DNA of 64,000 nt, taken from positions 1 through 64,000 of the forward strand of contig CALMZV010000166.1 of assembly GCA_937870755.1 (NCBI GenBank), given 5' to 3'. Of the stretch, positions 43,972 through 50,986 are shown piece after piece. Under the pieces are notes generated by a model. That model had not been told where the DNA came from. It made no database searches and saw nothing but the letters and a program-made list of their open reading frames with translations. The translations under genes were made by a program, and so were the position numbers. The stretch comes from an uncultured Methylocystaceae bacterium (GTDB taxonomy: Bacteria > Pseudomonadota > Alphaproteobacteria > Rhizobiales > Beijerinckiaceae). How positions within the stretch are numbered: the stretch's first letter is position 1; every line of letters starts with the position of its first letter.

Positions 43972-45570
43972 TTGAACGTTCGAACGATCGTGAAGCGCGG
44001 CGGCGCTTTGGCCGCGCCCGATCCGCGCGCGCTGCTCGTGGCGACGCGCGCGGCCGTCTACGATTGGGACATCGCCGCCGACCAGCTGACGATGGGGCCG
44101 GATGCGGTCGCGCTGCTGGGCGCGGGATTCGCGGCGGCCAGCGCGAGCGCGCGGGCGGCGGCGATCCGCGCGGCCGCCGAAAGCGCGGGCGGCGCGGGCG
44201 GCGCCTACCGCGTACGCTATGCGTTGGAACGCGCCGGCGCCGAAGGCCGGGGCGCCGTGATGGTGGAGGATGCGGGCCGCTGGTTTGCGGGCGCCGACGG
44301 CGCGCCGCAGCGCGCGCACGGACTTGCGCGTCTGTCCGCCGAAGAACCCGCGCCGCGCGCAAGCGAAAGCGCGCCTGCTTCCTTGCTGTGCGATCGCGCG
44401 CGCTGGATTGGCGAGGTCGAGACGCTGATCGCGCGCGGGCAGCGGCGCTTCTGCATTCTTCTGGCGGCGCAGGACGCCGCGCGCGACGATGACGCCACGT
44501 CGTTGATCACGACGCTGGCGGCGCGATCGCGTGTGGCCGACCGCATCGCCTGTCTGGCGCCGGGCCAGTTCGCGTTGCTGATGCCAGGCTGCGACGCGGC
44601 GCAGATGGCGTTCGCCGCCGCGCGCCTGACCCGCGCCGCCCCCGTGCGCATCGGCGGGGTGACGGCCGCCGGCCGGCGCGACGCCTGCGCGCTCTTGAAT
44701 GCCGCGCGGCAGGCGCTCGACATGGCGCGCGCCGGCCCGATGCGGTTCGTCGCCTTCGACGCGGCGCGCGCTCGCGCGGCCGCGCGGGCGCGTACGCAAG
44801 GCCTTGCCGACGCGATCGTCGCGGCGCTCAACGACCGGCGCATCGAACTGGCGCAGGCGCCCTGCCTGGGCGCGCGCGCAGGCGACATCGCGTTCCATCG
44901 CGCGAGCGCGCGGCTGCGCCGCCCGGATGGGGCGCGCGTTTTCGTCCGCGGCGCGGAAAACGACGAGATCGCCCGCCTGCTCGATGGGCGCGCGCTCGAA
45001 CTGGCGGTCGCCCGTCTGCGCGACGATCCGCGTCTCGTGCTCGCGCTCGACATATCCGGCGCCACGCTCGCGGACGCCGATTTCGCGCGCCGCGCGACCG
45101 CGATGATGGGCGCCTGCGCGCCGCGCGCGATCCTCGCCATCGCCGAACGGGATGCGCACGAACATCCGGAAGCCGCCAAGGCCATCGTCGCGGCGCTGCG
45201 CGCCCGCGGCGCGCGCGCGATGATCGACGGGTTCGGCGCAGGTCGCCTGTCGGCCGGCGATCTCGCCCGCATCGGCTGCGACATCGTCGCCATCGACGGC
45301 GCGTTCATGCAGGACCTCTCGCGCTCGACCGAGGCGCGCTTTCATGTGCGCGCGCTGCTCGAACTGGCGCGCGCGCTGGGCGTGCGGACGCTCGCGCAAT
45401 GGGTCGACGACGACGACGCGCGGCTGCTGGCCGAATGGGGCGTCGATTTCGTGCAGAACGATTGCGCGCACGATGCGTGGCAAGAAACAACTGCGAGCCG
45501 ACGCCCTTCTGTGCGCGAAGAACGGACGGCGCGGCGCAAGACCCCGGCGTCTGGCGCGCGCCGCGCCTGA
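43972..45570 (+). CDS. degenerate GGDEF-EAL domain protein
   Basis: A 532-residue protein laid out as an N-terminal PAS-like segment (about 20-110), a GGDEF-like segment (about 150-265) and an EAL-like segment (about 275-510). Catalytic motifs are lost: the GGDEF position reads LAPGQFALLMPG. The EAL position, after IELAQAPCLGARAGD, reads HRASARLRR, and the DDFGTG loop reads IDGFGAGRL. It should therefore neither make nor cut c-di-GMP but may bind it or another protein. It starts with TTG (MNVRTIVKRGG), since the nearby ATG is in another frame. The C-terminal 30 residues are basic. It is convergent with phaR. Confidence 0.82.
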   Translation: MNVRTIVKRGGALAAPDPRALLVATRAAVYDWDIAADQLTMGPDAVALLGAGFAAASASARAAAIRAAAESAGGAGGAYRVRYALERAGAEGRGAVMVEDAGRWFAGADGAPQRAHGLARLSAEEPAPRASESAPASLLCDRARWIGEVETLIARGQRRFCILLAAQDAARDDDATSLITTLAARSRVADRIACLAPGQFALLMPGCDAAQMAFAAARLTRAAPVRIGGVTAAGRRDACALLNAARQALDMARAGPMRFVAFDAARARAAARARTQGLADAIVAALNDRRIELAQAPCLGARAGDIAFHRASARLRRPDGARVFVRGAENDEIARLLDGRALELAVARLRDDPRLVLALDISGATLADADFARRATAMMGACAPRAILAIAERDAHEHPEAAKAIVAALRARGARAMIDGFGAGRLSAGDLARIGCDIVAIDGAFMQDLSRSTEARFHVRALLELARALGVRTLAQWVDDDDARLLAEWGVDFVQNDCAHDAWQETTASRRPSVREERTARRKTPASGARRA

Positions 45571-45604
45571 CCGCGCCTGCCTGTGGCGACGTTGCGCGCG
45601 AAAC

Positions 45605-46201
45605 CTATTCCTTGCCCGGCGCGAGATCGTCGAGCCGTTTCTGCAGCGCGCCGAGCTGGCGGCGCAGATCGTCGATCTTGTCCTCGTTCGATCCCTCGCT
45701 GCGCGCCGCGCTTTCGGCGCCGGCCACCGCCACGAACGGATTGAACATGTTCAGCGCCTGGCGGAACATCGCCATGTTCTTGCGCGTCTGATCGTCGAGC
45801 GACTGGAACATCTGGCGCGTGGGTTCGGCGAGCGGACCGCCGAGCGCGTTGGTGAACTGCTCGCGGAACTTCTGCTGCTCGCTGGTCAGCCGGTCGATGG
45901 TGAATTCGAGATAGGACGGCACGAGTTGCTGCATGCTGTCGCCGTAGAACCGGATGAGCTGGCGCAGGAACGTGACGGGCATCAGCGCCTGTCCGCCCTT
46001 GCCCTCCTGCTCGAAGATGATCTGCGTGAGCACGGAGCGGGTGATGTCCTCGCCGGTCTTGGCGTCGAACACTTCGAAGTCCTCGCCGCGTTTCACCATT
46101 TCGGCAAGGTCTTCGAGCGTGACATAGGCGCTCGTTCCGGTGTTATAGAGGCGTCGGTTGGCGTATTTCTTGATCGGAATGGGTTTCTTTTCACTCGACA
46201 T
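45605..46201 (-). CDS. phaR: polyhydroxyalkanoate synthesis repressor PhaR
   Basis: A 198-residue DNA- and PHB-binding regulator. The N-terminal PHB/PHA accumulation regulator domain is classic (IPIKKYANRRLYNTGTSAYVTLEDLAEMVKRGEDFEVFDAKTGEDITRSVLTQII), followed by a second PHB-related domain (MPVTFLRQLIRFYGDSMQQLVPSYLE). It senses polymer and represses phasin or synthesis genes; in rhizobia the homologue (AniA) also redirects carbon flow. It is divergent from phaA across 268 bp. Confidence 0.95.
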   Translation of the reverse strand: MSSEKKPIPIKKYANRRLYNTGTSAYVTLEDLAEMVKRGEDFEVFDAKTGEDITRSVLTQIIFEQEGKGGQALMPVTFLRQLIRFYGDSMQQLVPSYLEFTIDRLTSEQQKFREQFTNALGGPLAEPTRQMFQSLDDQTRKNMAMFRQALNMFNPFVAVAGAESAARSEGSNEDKIDDLRRQLGALQKRLDDLAPGKE

Positions 46202-46330
46202 GGCGCGCCTCGCCGATCCTGCGGGCGGCCACTGCCCTAAGGCCGCCGATCGCTTCCCTGATCATCTGCTGAACGCAGAATAAGCGCTTTGCCGCGCCGG
46301 GCAATCGGATTCTTGGGCGGCGCGCGGCGG

Positions 46331-46345
46331 TTGGTCTGCAACCAA
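46331..46345. promoter_or_regulatory. candidate operator in the phaR-phaA intergenic region
   Basis: TTGGTCTGCAACCAA is an inverted repeat (TTGGT/ACCAA, 5-nt centre CTGCA), directly followed by TTGCTGGGTTGG. PhaR sites in other species contain TGC/GCA half-sites, so this is a candidate PhaR target controlling phaA and phaR. Inference only. Confidence 0.25.
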
Positions 46346-46469
46346 TTGCTGGGTTGGCGGGCCGCTATGGCTTCTTGACCGACGTCGTGGCAGGCTGTTG
46401 AAAGAAGCGTCAGATGAAATCGCTCCTGTCCGTAGCGAGGCGGTCGACGGGGCGATCCAGGAGGTTTTC

Positions 46470-47645
46470 ATGTCGACAGATATCGTCATCGTATCCGCAG
46501 CGCGCACGGCTGTCGGCTCGTTCAACGGCGCGTTCGCCGCAACTCCCGCGCACGAACTCGGCGCGGCCGCCCTCAAGGGCGCGCTCGATCGCGCGAAAGT
46601 GGCGGGCGAAGAAGTGGACGAAGTCATTCTCGGCCAGATTCTCGCCGGCGGCGAAGGCCAGAACCCCGCCCGCCAGGCGGCGATGAAAGCCGGCGTGCCG
46701 CAGGAAAAGACCGCATGGGGCCTCAACCAGCTCTGCGGCTCGGGCCTGCGCGCGGTCGCGCTCGGCCTGCAGCAGATCGCCAACGGCGACGCCCGGATCA
46801 TTGTCGCCGGCGGCATGGAATCCATGTCGATGGCGCCGCATCTGGCGCATATGCGCGCCGGCACGAAGATGGGCGACGTCAAGTTCATGGACTCGATGCT
46901 GCGTGACGGCCTGTTCGACGCGTTCCACGGCTATCACATGGGCGTGACCGCCGAGAACGTCGCCGCCAAGTGGCAGATCAGCCGCGACGAGCAGGACAAG
47001 TTCGCGCTCGGCTCCCAGAACAAGGCCGAGGCCGCCCAGAAGGCCGGCCGGTTCAAGGACGAGATCGTTCCCTTCGTCATCAAGGGCAAGAAGGGCGACG
47101 TGGTGGTCGACTCCGACGAATACATCAAGCCCGGCACGACGCTGGAGGCGCTCGCCAAGCTGCGTCCGGCCTTCAACAAGGACGGCACGGTGACGGCCGG
47201 CAACGCATCCGGCATCAACGACGGCGCCGCCGCCGTGGTGCTGATGACGGCGGACGAAGCCCGCAAGCGCGGCCTGACCCCCATGGGCCGGATCGCCTCC
47301 TGGGCGACGGCCGGCGTCGATCCGGCGATCATGGGGTCGGGCCCGATCCCCGCCTCCCGCAAGGCGCTGGAAAAGGCCGGCTGGAAGGTGAAGGATCTCG
47401 AACTGATAGAGGCCAACGAGGCGTTCGCCGCGCAGGCGCTCGCGGTCAACAAGGACATGGGCTGGGATCCCGCGATCGTGAACGTCAACGGCGGCGCGAT
47501 CGCCATCGGCCACCCCATCGGCGCGTCGGGCGCGCGCGTGCTCAACACGCTGCTGTTCGAAATGCAGCGCCGCAACGCGAAGAAAGGTCTCGCCACGCTC
47601 TGCATCGGCGGCGGCATGGGCATTGCGCTGACGGTCGAGCGCTGA
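46470..47645 (+). CDS. phaA: acetyl-CoA acetyltransferase (beta-ketothiolase)
   Basis: Condenses two acetyl-CoA to acetoacetyl-CoA, the first step of PHB synthesis. It has 391 residues, normal for the family. Catalytic residues are visible: nucleophile Cys in [12 protein letters not shown], His in [17 protein letters not shown], and the second Cys in [20 protein letters not shown] site 7 nt before the ATG fixes the start; the frame upstream is open but not used. phaB follows 80 nt downstream, after a terminator-like hairpin. Confidence 0.97.
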   Translation: MSTDIVIVSAARTAVGSFNGAFAATPAHELGAAALKGALDRAKVAGEEVDEVILGQILAGGEGQNPARQAAMKAGVPQEKTAWGLNQLCGSGLRAVALGLQQIANGDARIIVAGGMESMSMAPHLAHMRAGTKMGDVKFMDSMLRDGLFDAFHGYHMGVTAENVAAKWQISRDEQDKFALGSQNKAEAAQKAGRFKDEIVPFVIKGKKGDVVVDSDEYIKPGTTLEALAKLRPAFNKDGTVTAGNASGINDGAAAVVLMTADEARKRGLTPMGRIASWATAGVDPAIMGSGPIPASRKALEKAGWKVKDLELIEANEAFAAQALAVNKDMGWDPAIVNVNGGAIAIGHPIGASGARVLNTLLFEMQRRNAKKGLATLCIGGGMGIALTVER

Positions 47646-47660
47646 ACGATTCACCTGTGG

Positions 47661-47690
47661 AACGGGCGGCGTGAGCCGCCCGTTTTGTGT
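47661..47690 (+). terminator. terminator-like hairpin between phaA and phaB
   Basis: A perfect 10-bp stem AACGGGCGGC/GCCGCCCGTT with GTGA loop, ending in GTTTTGTGT. It lies 15 nt after the phaA stop and 36 nt before the phaB start. The U tract is short, so it may be a partial terminator that lowers phaB expression or a 3'-end stabiliser. Confidence 0.65.
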
Positions 47691-47725
47691 CAGTGGCCTG
47701 ACGTTAAAAGCGAGGAGAGAAGGGA

Positions 47726-48451
47726 ATGGCGAGAGTTGCGATCGTGACGGGCGGAACGCGCGGCATCGGCGAGGCGATTTCGAAGGCCCTGAAGGCGGCC
47801 GGCTACAAGGTGGCGGCGAGCTACGCCGGCAACGACGAGGCGGCCGCGAAATTCAAGAAGGACACCGGCATCGCCGTCTACAAATGGGACGTTTCGAACT
47901 ACGACGCCTGCGTCGCCGGCATCAAGCAGGTGGAGGCCGACCTCGGCCCGGTCGACGTGCTGGTCAACAACGCCGGCATCACCAAGGACGGCATGTTCCA
48001 CAAGATGACGCCCGACCAGTGGTATGCGGTCATCAACACCAACCTGAACTCGCTGTTCAACATGACGCGCCCGGTGTGGGAAGGCATGCGCGAGCGCAAG
48101 TTCGGCCGCGTGATCTGCATTTCCTCGGTCAATGGCCAGAAGGGCCAGATGGGCCAGGTCAACTATTCCGCCGCCAAGGCCGGCGACATCGGCTTCGTGA
48201 AGGCGCTCGCGCAGGAGGGCGCGCGTTCGGGCATCACCGTCAACGCGATCTGCCCGGGATATATCGCGACCGACATGGTGAAGGCGATCAATCCGGACGT
48301 GGTGGCGAAAAACATCCTGCCGCAGATTCCGCTGGGCCGCCTCGGCGAGCCGGAGGAAATCGCGCGCGCGGTGGTGTTCCTGGCGGCCGACGACGCCGGA
48401 TTCATCACCGGCTCGACGCTCACCGCCAACGGCGGCCAGTACATGGTCTGA
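47726..48451 (+). CDS. phaB: acetoacetyl-CoA reductase
   Basis: NADPH-dependent SDR of 241 residues that reduces acetoacetyl-CoA to (R)-3-hydroxybutyryl-CoA, the PHB monomer. The cofactor loop is TGGTRGIGEA; NNAG is in LVNNAGITKDGMFHKM, catalytic Ser in ISSVNGQKGQMGQ, and Tyr/Lys in NYSAAKAG. The PhaB-typical GQ-rich loop and PGYIATDMV support this over FabG. GAGAGAAGGG precedes the ATG. It ends in a strong terminator. Confidence 0.96.
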   Translation: MARVAIVTGGTRGIGEAISKALKAAGYKVAASYAGNDEAAAKFKKDTGIAVYKWDVSNYDACVAGIKQVEADLGPVDVLVNNAGITKDGMFHKMTPDQWYAVINTNLNSLFNMTRPVWEGMRERKFGRVICISSVNGQKGQMGQVNYSAAKAGDIGFVKALAQEGARSGITVNAICPGYIATDMVKAINPDVVAKNILPQIPLGRLGEPEEIARAVVFLAADDAGFITGSTLTANGGQYMV

Positions 48452-48470
48452 GCGGCCGGGCGTCGCAACG

Positions 48471-48503
48471 AAAAACCCGCCGGGCGACCGGCGGGTTTTT
48501 TTT
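48471..48503. terminator. bidirectional intrinsic terminator between phaB and trcR
   Basis: A stem ACCCGCCGG/CCGGCGGGT with a GCGA loop is flanked by a run of A on the left and a run of T on the right, so it can stop transcripts in both directions. It sits between the convergent phaB and DUF1013 genes. Confidence 0.9.
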
Positions 48504-48534
48504 CGGCGCGACCTGTCGCGGAAACCTGCGCGCA

Positions 48535-49242
48535 TCAGTCCTGCGACTTCAGGCCCTTCAGCTTTCCGAACACCGACTCCACGTCCACCTCGTCTTCCTC
48601 CTCGCGCGGCGCCGGGGCGCTCGGCTGGCCGAACACGTCTTCGGTCGTGCGCGCTTCCGGCCGCGTCGTCACTTCCGCCGGCAGCAGCGTCTGGCTCGCT
48701 TCCTCAACGCGCGGCGGCGCGTCCTTGGCGGCGCGGTTCACTTCCAGATCGAGATCGATCTGCGAGCACAGGCCCAGCGTCACCGGGTCCATCGGCGTGA
48801 GCGAGGCCGAATTCCAGTGCGTGCGGTTGCGGATGGCGGCGATGGTCGTCTTGGTGGTGCCGGCGAGCCGCATGATCTGCGCATCTTTCAGCTCGGGATG
48901 GTTGCGCACCAGCCACAGAATGGCGTTCGGACGATCCTGCCGGCGCGACAGCGGCGTGTAGCGCGGACCGCGACGCTTGACTTCCGGCAGAACGACTTTC
49001 GACTGCGCGAGCCTGAGCTGGTAGTTCGGATCCTTCTCGCCGCGCGCGATTTCCTCGCGCGTGAGCTGGCCGGACGTGATCGGGTCATGGCCGCGAATGC
49101 CGGCGCCGACTTCGCCGTCGGCGATGCCCTTCACCTCCAGCGGATGCAGCTTGCAGAACTGCGCCACCTGATCGAACGTCAGCGACGTGTTCTCGACCAG
49201 CCAGATCGCGGTGGCCTTGGGCATGAGCGGGGCATTGCTCAT
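48535..49242 (-). CDS. trcR: DUF1013 protein, TrcR-type cell-cycle transcription regulator
   Basis: A 235-residue alphaproteobacterial DUF1013 protein. In Caulobacter the homologue TrcR tracks with RNA polymerase and affects cell-cycle gene expression. Visible: two helix-turn-helix-like repeats, MPKATAIWLVENTSLTFDQVAQFCKLHPLEVKGIAD and RPNAILWLVRNHPELKDAQIMRLAGTTKTTIAAIRNRTHWN, then an acidic C-terminal tail (EEEDEVDVESVFGKLKGLK). AGGAGA upstream fixes the ATG. It is divergent from the DUF1192 gene. Confidence 0.93.
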   Translation of the reverse strand: MSNAPLMPKATAIWLVENTSLTFDQVAQFCKLHPLEVKGIADGEVGAGIRGHDPITSGQLTREEIARGEKDPNYQLRLAQSKVVLPEVKRRGPRYTPLSRRQDRPNAILWLVRNHPELKDAQIMRLAGTTKTTIAAIRNRTHWNSASLTPMDPVTLGLCSQIDLDLEVNRAAKDAPPRVEEASQTLLPAEVTTRPEARTTEDVFGQPSAPAPREEEDEVDVESVFGKLKGLKSQD

Positions 49243-49414
49243 AGTTTTCTCCTGAGATCCGGTCCGGGCGTTGCGGCGCGAAGCCAAGGAGGCGCAAGCG
49301 CCGGCCCGGGGGCCCGGCCGAGGCGTCAGCCTCGAATTGAACTGCAAATGACGGGAACGCCGTTTATATATTCGGGACGCACCCCGAAAGCAAACGCCAT
49401 TCGACAGGCCGCCC

Positions 49415-49624
49415 ATGTCCATCGACGACGATCCGTTCGCGCCGCCGCCCAGGAAACGCGCCCACGAAATCGGCCAGAACCTCGACGCCCTGTCCGTCGA
49501 CGAACTGGAAGAGCGCATCGCGCTGTTGCGGGAGGAGATTGCGCGACTTCAGGCCGCCCGCGCGGCCAAGGAAGCCTCGCGCGACGCCGCGGCGGCTTTT
49601 TTCAGATCGGCGCCCGGATCGTAA
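49415..49624 (+). CDS. DUF1192 family small protein
   Basis: A 69-residue protein with the DUF1192 hallmark: acidic start MSIDDDPFAPPPRKR, then LSVDELEERIALLREEIARLQAARAAK, a short coiled coil likely to dimerise. It is conserved in Hyphomicrobiales without a known role. The upstream region shared with trcR contains an AT-rich TTATATATT (49373-49381). Confidence 0.85.
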   Translation: MSIDDDPFAPPPRKRAHEIGQNLDALSVDELEERIALLREEIARLQAARAAKEASRDAAAAFFRSAPGS

Positions 49625-49654
49625 CTTTTTGTTAAGGCTGACAAACTATGAATA

Positions 49655-49757
49655 GGCTCATCCCGATCGTTCGGGATTGCGAGCGGCTCCTCGCTGCTCT
49701 GTTTGACGCCTCCCTGTTGAAACCTTTCAGAGCCGCTTTCGAGCGGCTCTTTTTTTG
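49655..49757 (+). ncRNA. probable AbcR/alpha-r15-like trans-acting small RNA
   Basis: A stretch of about 100 nt without coding character that folds well. Hairpin 1 is ATCCCGA/TCGGGAT (49660-49677). Hairpin 2 pairs GAGC/GCTC (49681-49699) with CTCCT in its loop. A single-stranded part GACGCCTCCCTGTTGAAACC follows, then a strong terminator. Two exposed CUCC-type anti-Shine-Dalgarno segments and CUCCCUGUUGAAAC before the terminator resemble the rhizobial AbcR (alpha-r15) sRNAs, which repress ABC-transporter mRNAs with Hfq. The 5' end is a guess (TATGAA at 49647-49652 could be the -10). The match is from memory. Confidence 0.6.
49729..49757 (+). terminator. intrinsic terminator of the small RNA
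   Basis: A perfect 9-bp stem AGAGCCGCT/AGCGGCTCT with TTCG loop (49729-49750) is followed by seven T. No protein gene needs it: it is 105 nt after the DUF1192 stop, with structured RNA in between. Confidence 0.93.
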
Positions 49758-49967
49758 GCGCCGCGCTCTCGAAGTGTTTTCGCTTTCGATGGAATGGGAA
49801 GCGAACCGGCGACCGCTTCGCTCCCCAACGTTTCAGCCGCCGGGCGATTAAGGTTAATCAAAACTGAACGGAGCGCCGACATGTTGAGGCGCGTATAGTG
49901 CATGCGGTCGGGTCGAACGGGCGTGGCGCAAGGCCGGCGCCCCAATTCGAAACGGTTGCGAGGCGTC

Positions 49968-50498
49968 ATGGTTCAGGTCTTGAGTTCCCAATCCGGTCAC
50001 CTGGCTCCGGTGTCCTTCGTCGAGCGTTTGGCGGGTTCGGAAGCCTTCCGCGCCATGTTCAAGGAAGGCATGGCCCTGGTGGAGGATGCCGCCGCTTATC
50101 TCGACGGCCCCGGCCGCGCGGAGGCCAAGGCCCTGCCCCGCGCCGACGCGCTCGCCTACGCCTCCGAAAGCATGCGCCTGACCACCCGCCTCATGCAGCT
50201 CGCCTCATGGCTGCTGCTCCAGCGCGCGGTCAACGAAGGCGAGATGACGACCCAGCAGGCCGCCAGCGAAAAGCACAAGGTGAAACTGTCGGTGCAGGAG
50301 GTGGCCTCGACGCCGGACGCGTTCCATCGGCTGCCCGCCCGGCTGCGCGATCTCGTCGCTCAGTCGATGCGCCTGCAGGCGCGCGTCATCCATCTCGACC
50401 AGCTGCTCTATGCGCGCAAGGACGCCTTCGCGCCGCAGGACATGCGCAGCCCGGTCGCCGACCAGCTCGCGCGCCTGCAGGCGGCCTTCGCGAGCTGA
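49968..50498 (+). CDS. rcdA: DUF1465 protein, RcdA-type CtrA-degradation adaptor
   Basis: A 176-residue helical protein of the DUF1465 family, whose Caulobacter member RcdA is an adaptor for ClpXP degradation of CtrA and other cell-cycle proteins. Conserved pieces: SFVERLAGSEAFRAMFKEGMALVEDAAAYLDGPGR, YASESMRLTTRLMQLASWLLLQRAVNEGEMT and RLPARLRDLVAQSMRLQARVIHLDQLLY. The ATG at MVQVLSSQSG is preferred over one 66 nt upstream. Nearby trcR makes this a small cell-cycle neighbourhood. Confidence 0.92.
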   Translation: MVQVLSSQSGHLAPVSFVERLAGSEAFRAMFKEGMALVEDAAAYLDGPGRAEAKALPRADALAYASESMRLTTRLMQLASWLLLQRAVNEGEMTTQQAASEKHKVKLSVQEVASTPDAFHRLPARLRDLVAQSMRLQARVIHLDQLLYARKDAFAPQDMRSPVADQLARLQAAFAS

Positions 50499-50528
50499 TC
50501 GCGCCGAAGCGCCCGCCGCGCCAAACGA

Positions 50529-50555
50529 AAAGCCCCGGCCGTCGGCCGGGGCTTT
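50529..50555. terminator. bidirectional intrinsic terminator between rcdA and rpmE
   Basis: A 12-bp perfect stem AAAGCCCCGGCC/GGCCGGGGCTTT with a 3-nt loop. It serves the convergent rcdA and rpmE transcripts. Confidence 0.88.
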
Positions 50556-50584
50556 GTCGTTTCGGCGGCGCGTTCGGGCGGCGC

Positions 50585-50815
50585 TTACTTCTTGCCGAAG
50601 CTCATGTTGCCGAAGCGCGAGTTGAAGCGCGACAGGCGGCCGCCACGGTCCAGCAGCTGCTGCGAGCCGCCGGTCCAGGCCGGATGGGTCTTGGGGTCGA
50701 TGTCGAGATTGAGCGTGTCGCCTTCCTTGCCGTAGGTCGAACGCGTCGTGAACTCCGTGCCGTCGGTCATGACGACCCTGATCGTGTGGTAGTCGGGATG
50801 GATGTCGTTCTTCAT
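50585..50815 (-). CDS. rpmE: 50S ribosomal protein L31, cysteine-free form
   Basis: A 76-residue L31 ([52 protein letters not shown]). It has no CxxC zinc ligands and so is the C-minus form. With the cysteine-free L36 in this window, both proteins are zinc-independent. Monocistronic, ending at the shared terminator. Confidence 0.96.
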   Translation of the reverse strand: MKNDIHPDYHTIRVVMTDGTEFTTRSTYGKEGDTLNLDIDPKTHPAWTGGSQQLLDRGGRLSRFNSRFGNMSFGKK

Positions 50816-50986
50816 GGCCTGATCCGGAAGGTCGCTTCCCGCGTGGGGCGCCCGGGCGAACCGCGCGGGATGGCGCCCGTGCGCGAGCACGGTTGAAACG
50901 GAAGGCGCTCGTGTAGCGCAACCGGGCAAGGCGCGCAAGAGCGGCGAAACTCGCGCCTGCCTCGCGATTGGAGTAACATTATCGAC

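Larger units (their letters stand above)
49625..49967. other. intergenic region holding a probable small RNA
   Basis: A 343-bp gap. The first 130 bp contain the small RNA described separately. The remainder (49758-49967) includes a GATTAA-GG-TTAATC inverted repeat near 49847-49860 and presumably the rcdA promoter. A short frame at 49648-49851 has no ribosome binding site and spans the terminator, so it is not called. Confidence 0.6.

Noticed and set aside
46398-46469. Longer phaA start upstream
   Set aside because: The CAGGAGG site and the conserved thiolase N-terminus place the start at 46470.
49648-49851. 67-codon ORF after the DUF1192 gene
   Set aside because: No ribosome binding site, and it runs straight through a perfect terminator hairpin. 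The structured-RNA reading is better supported.
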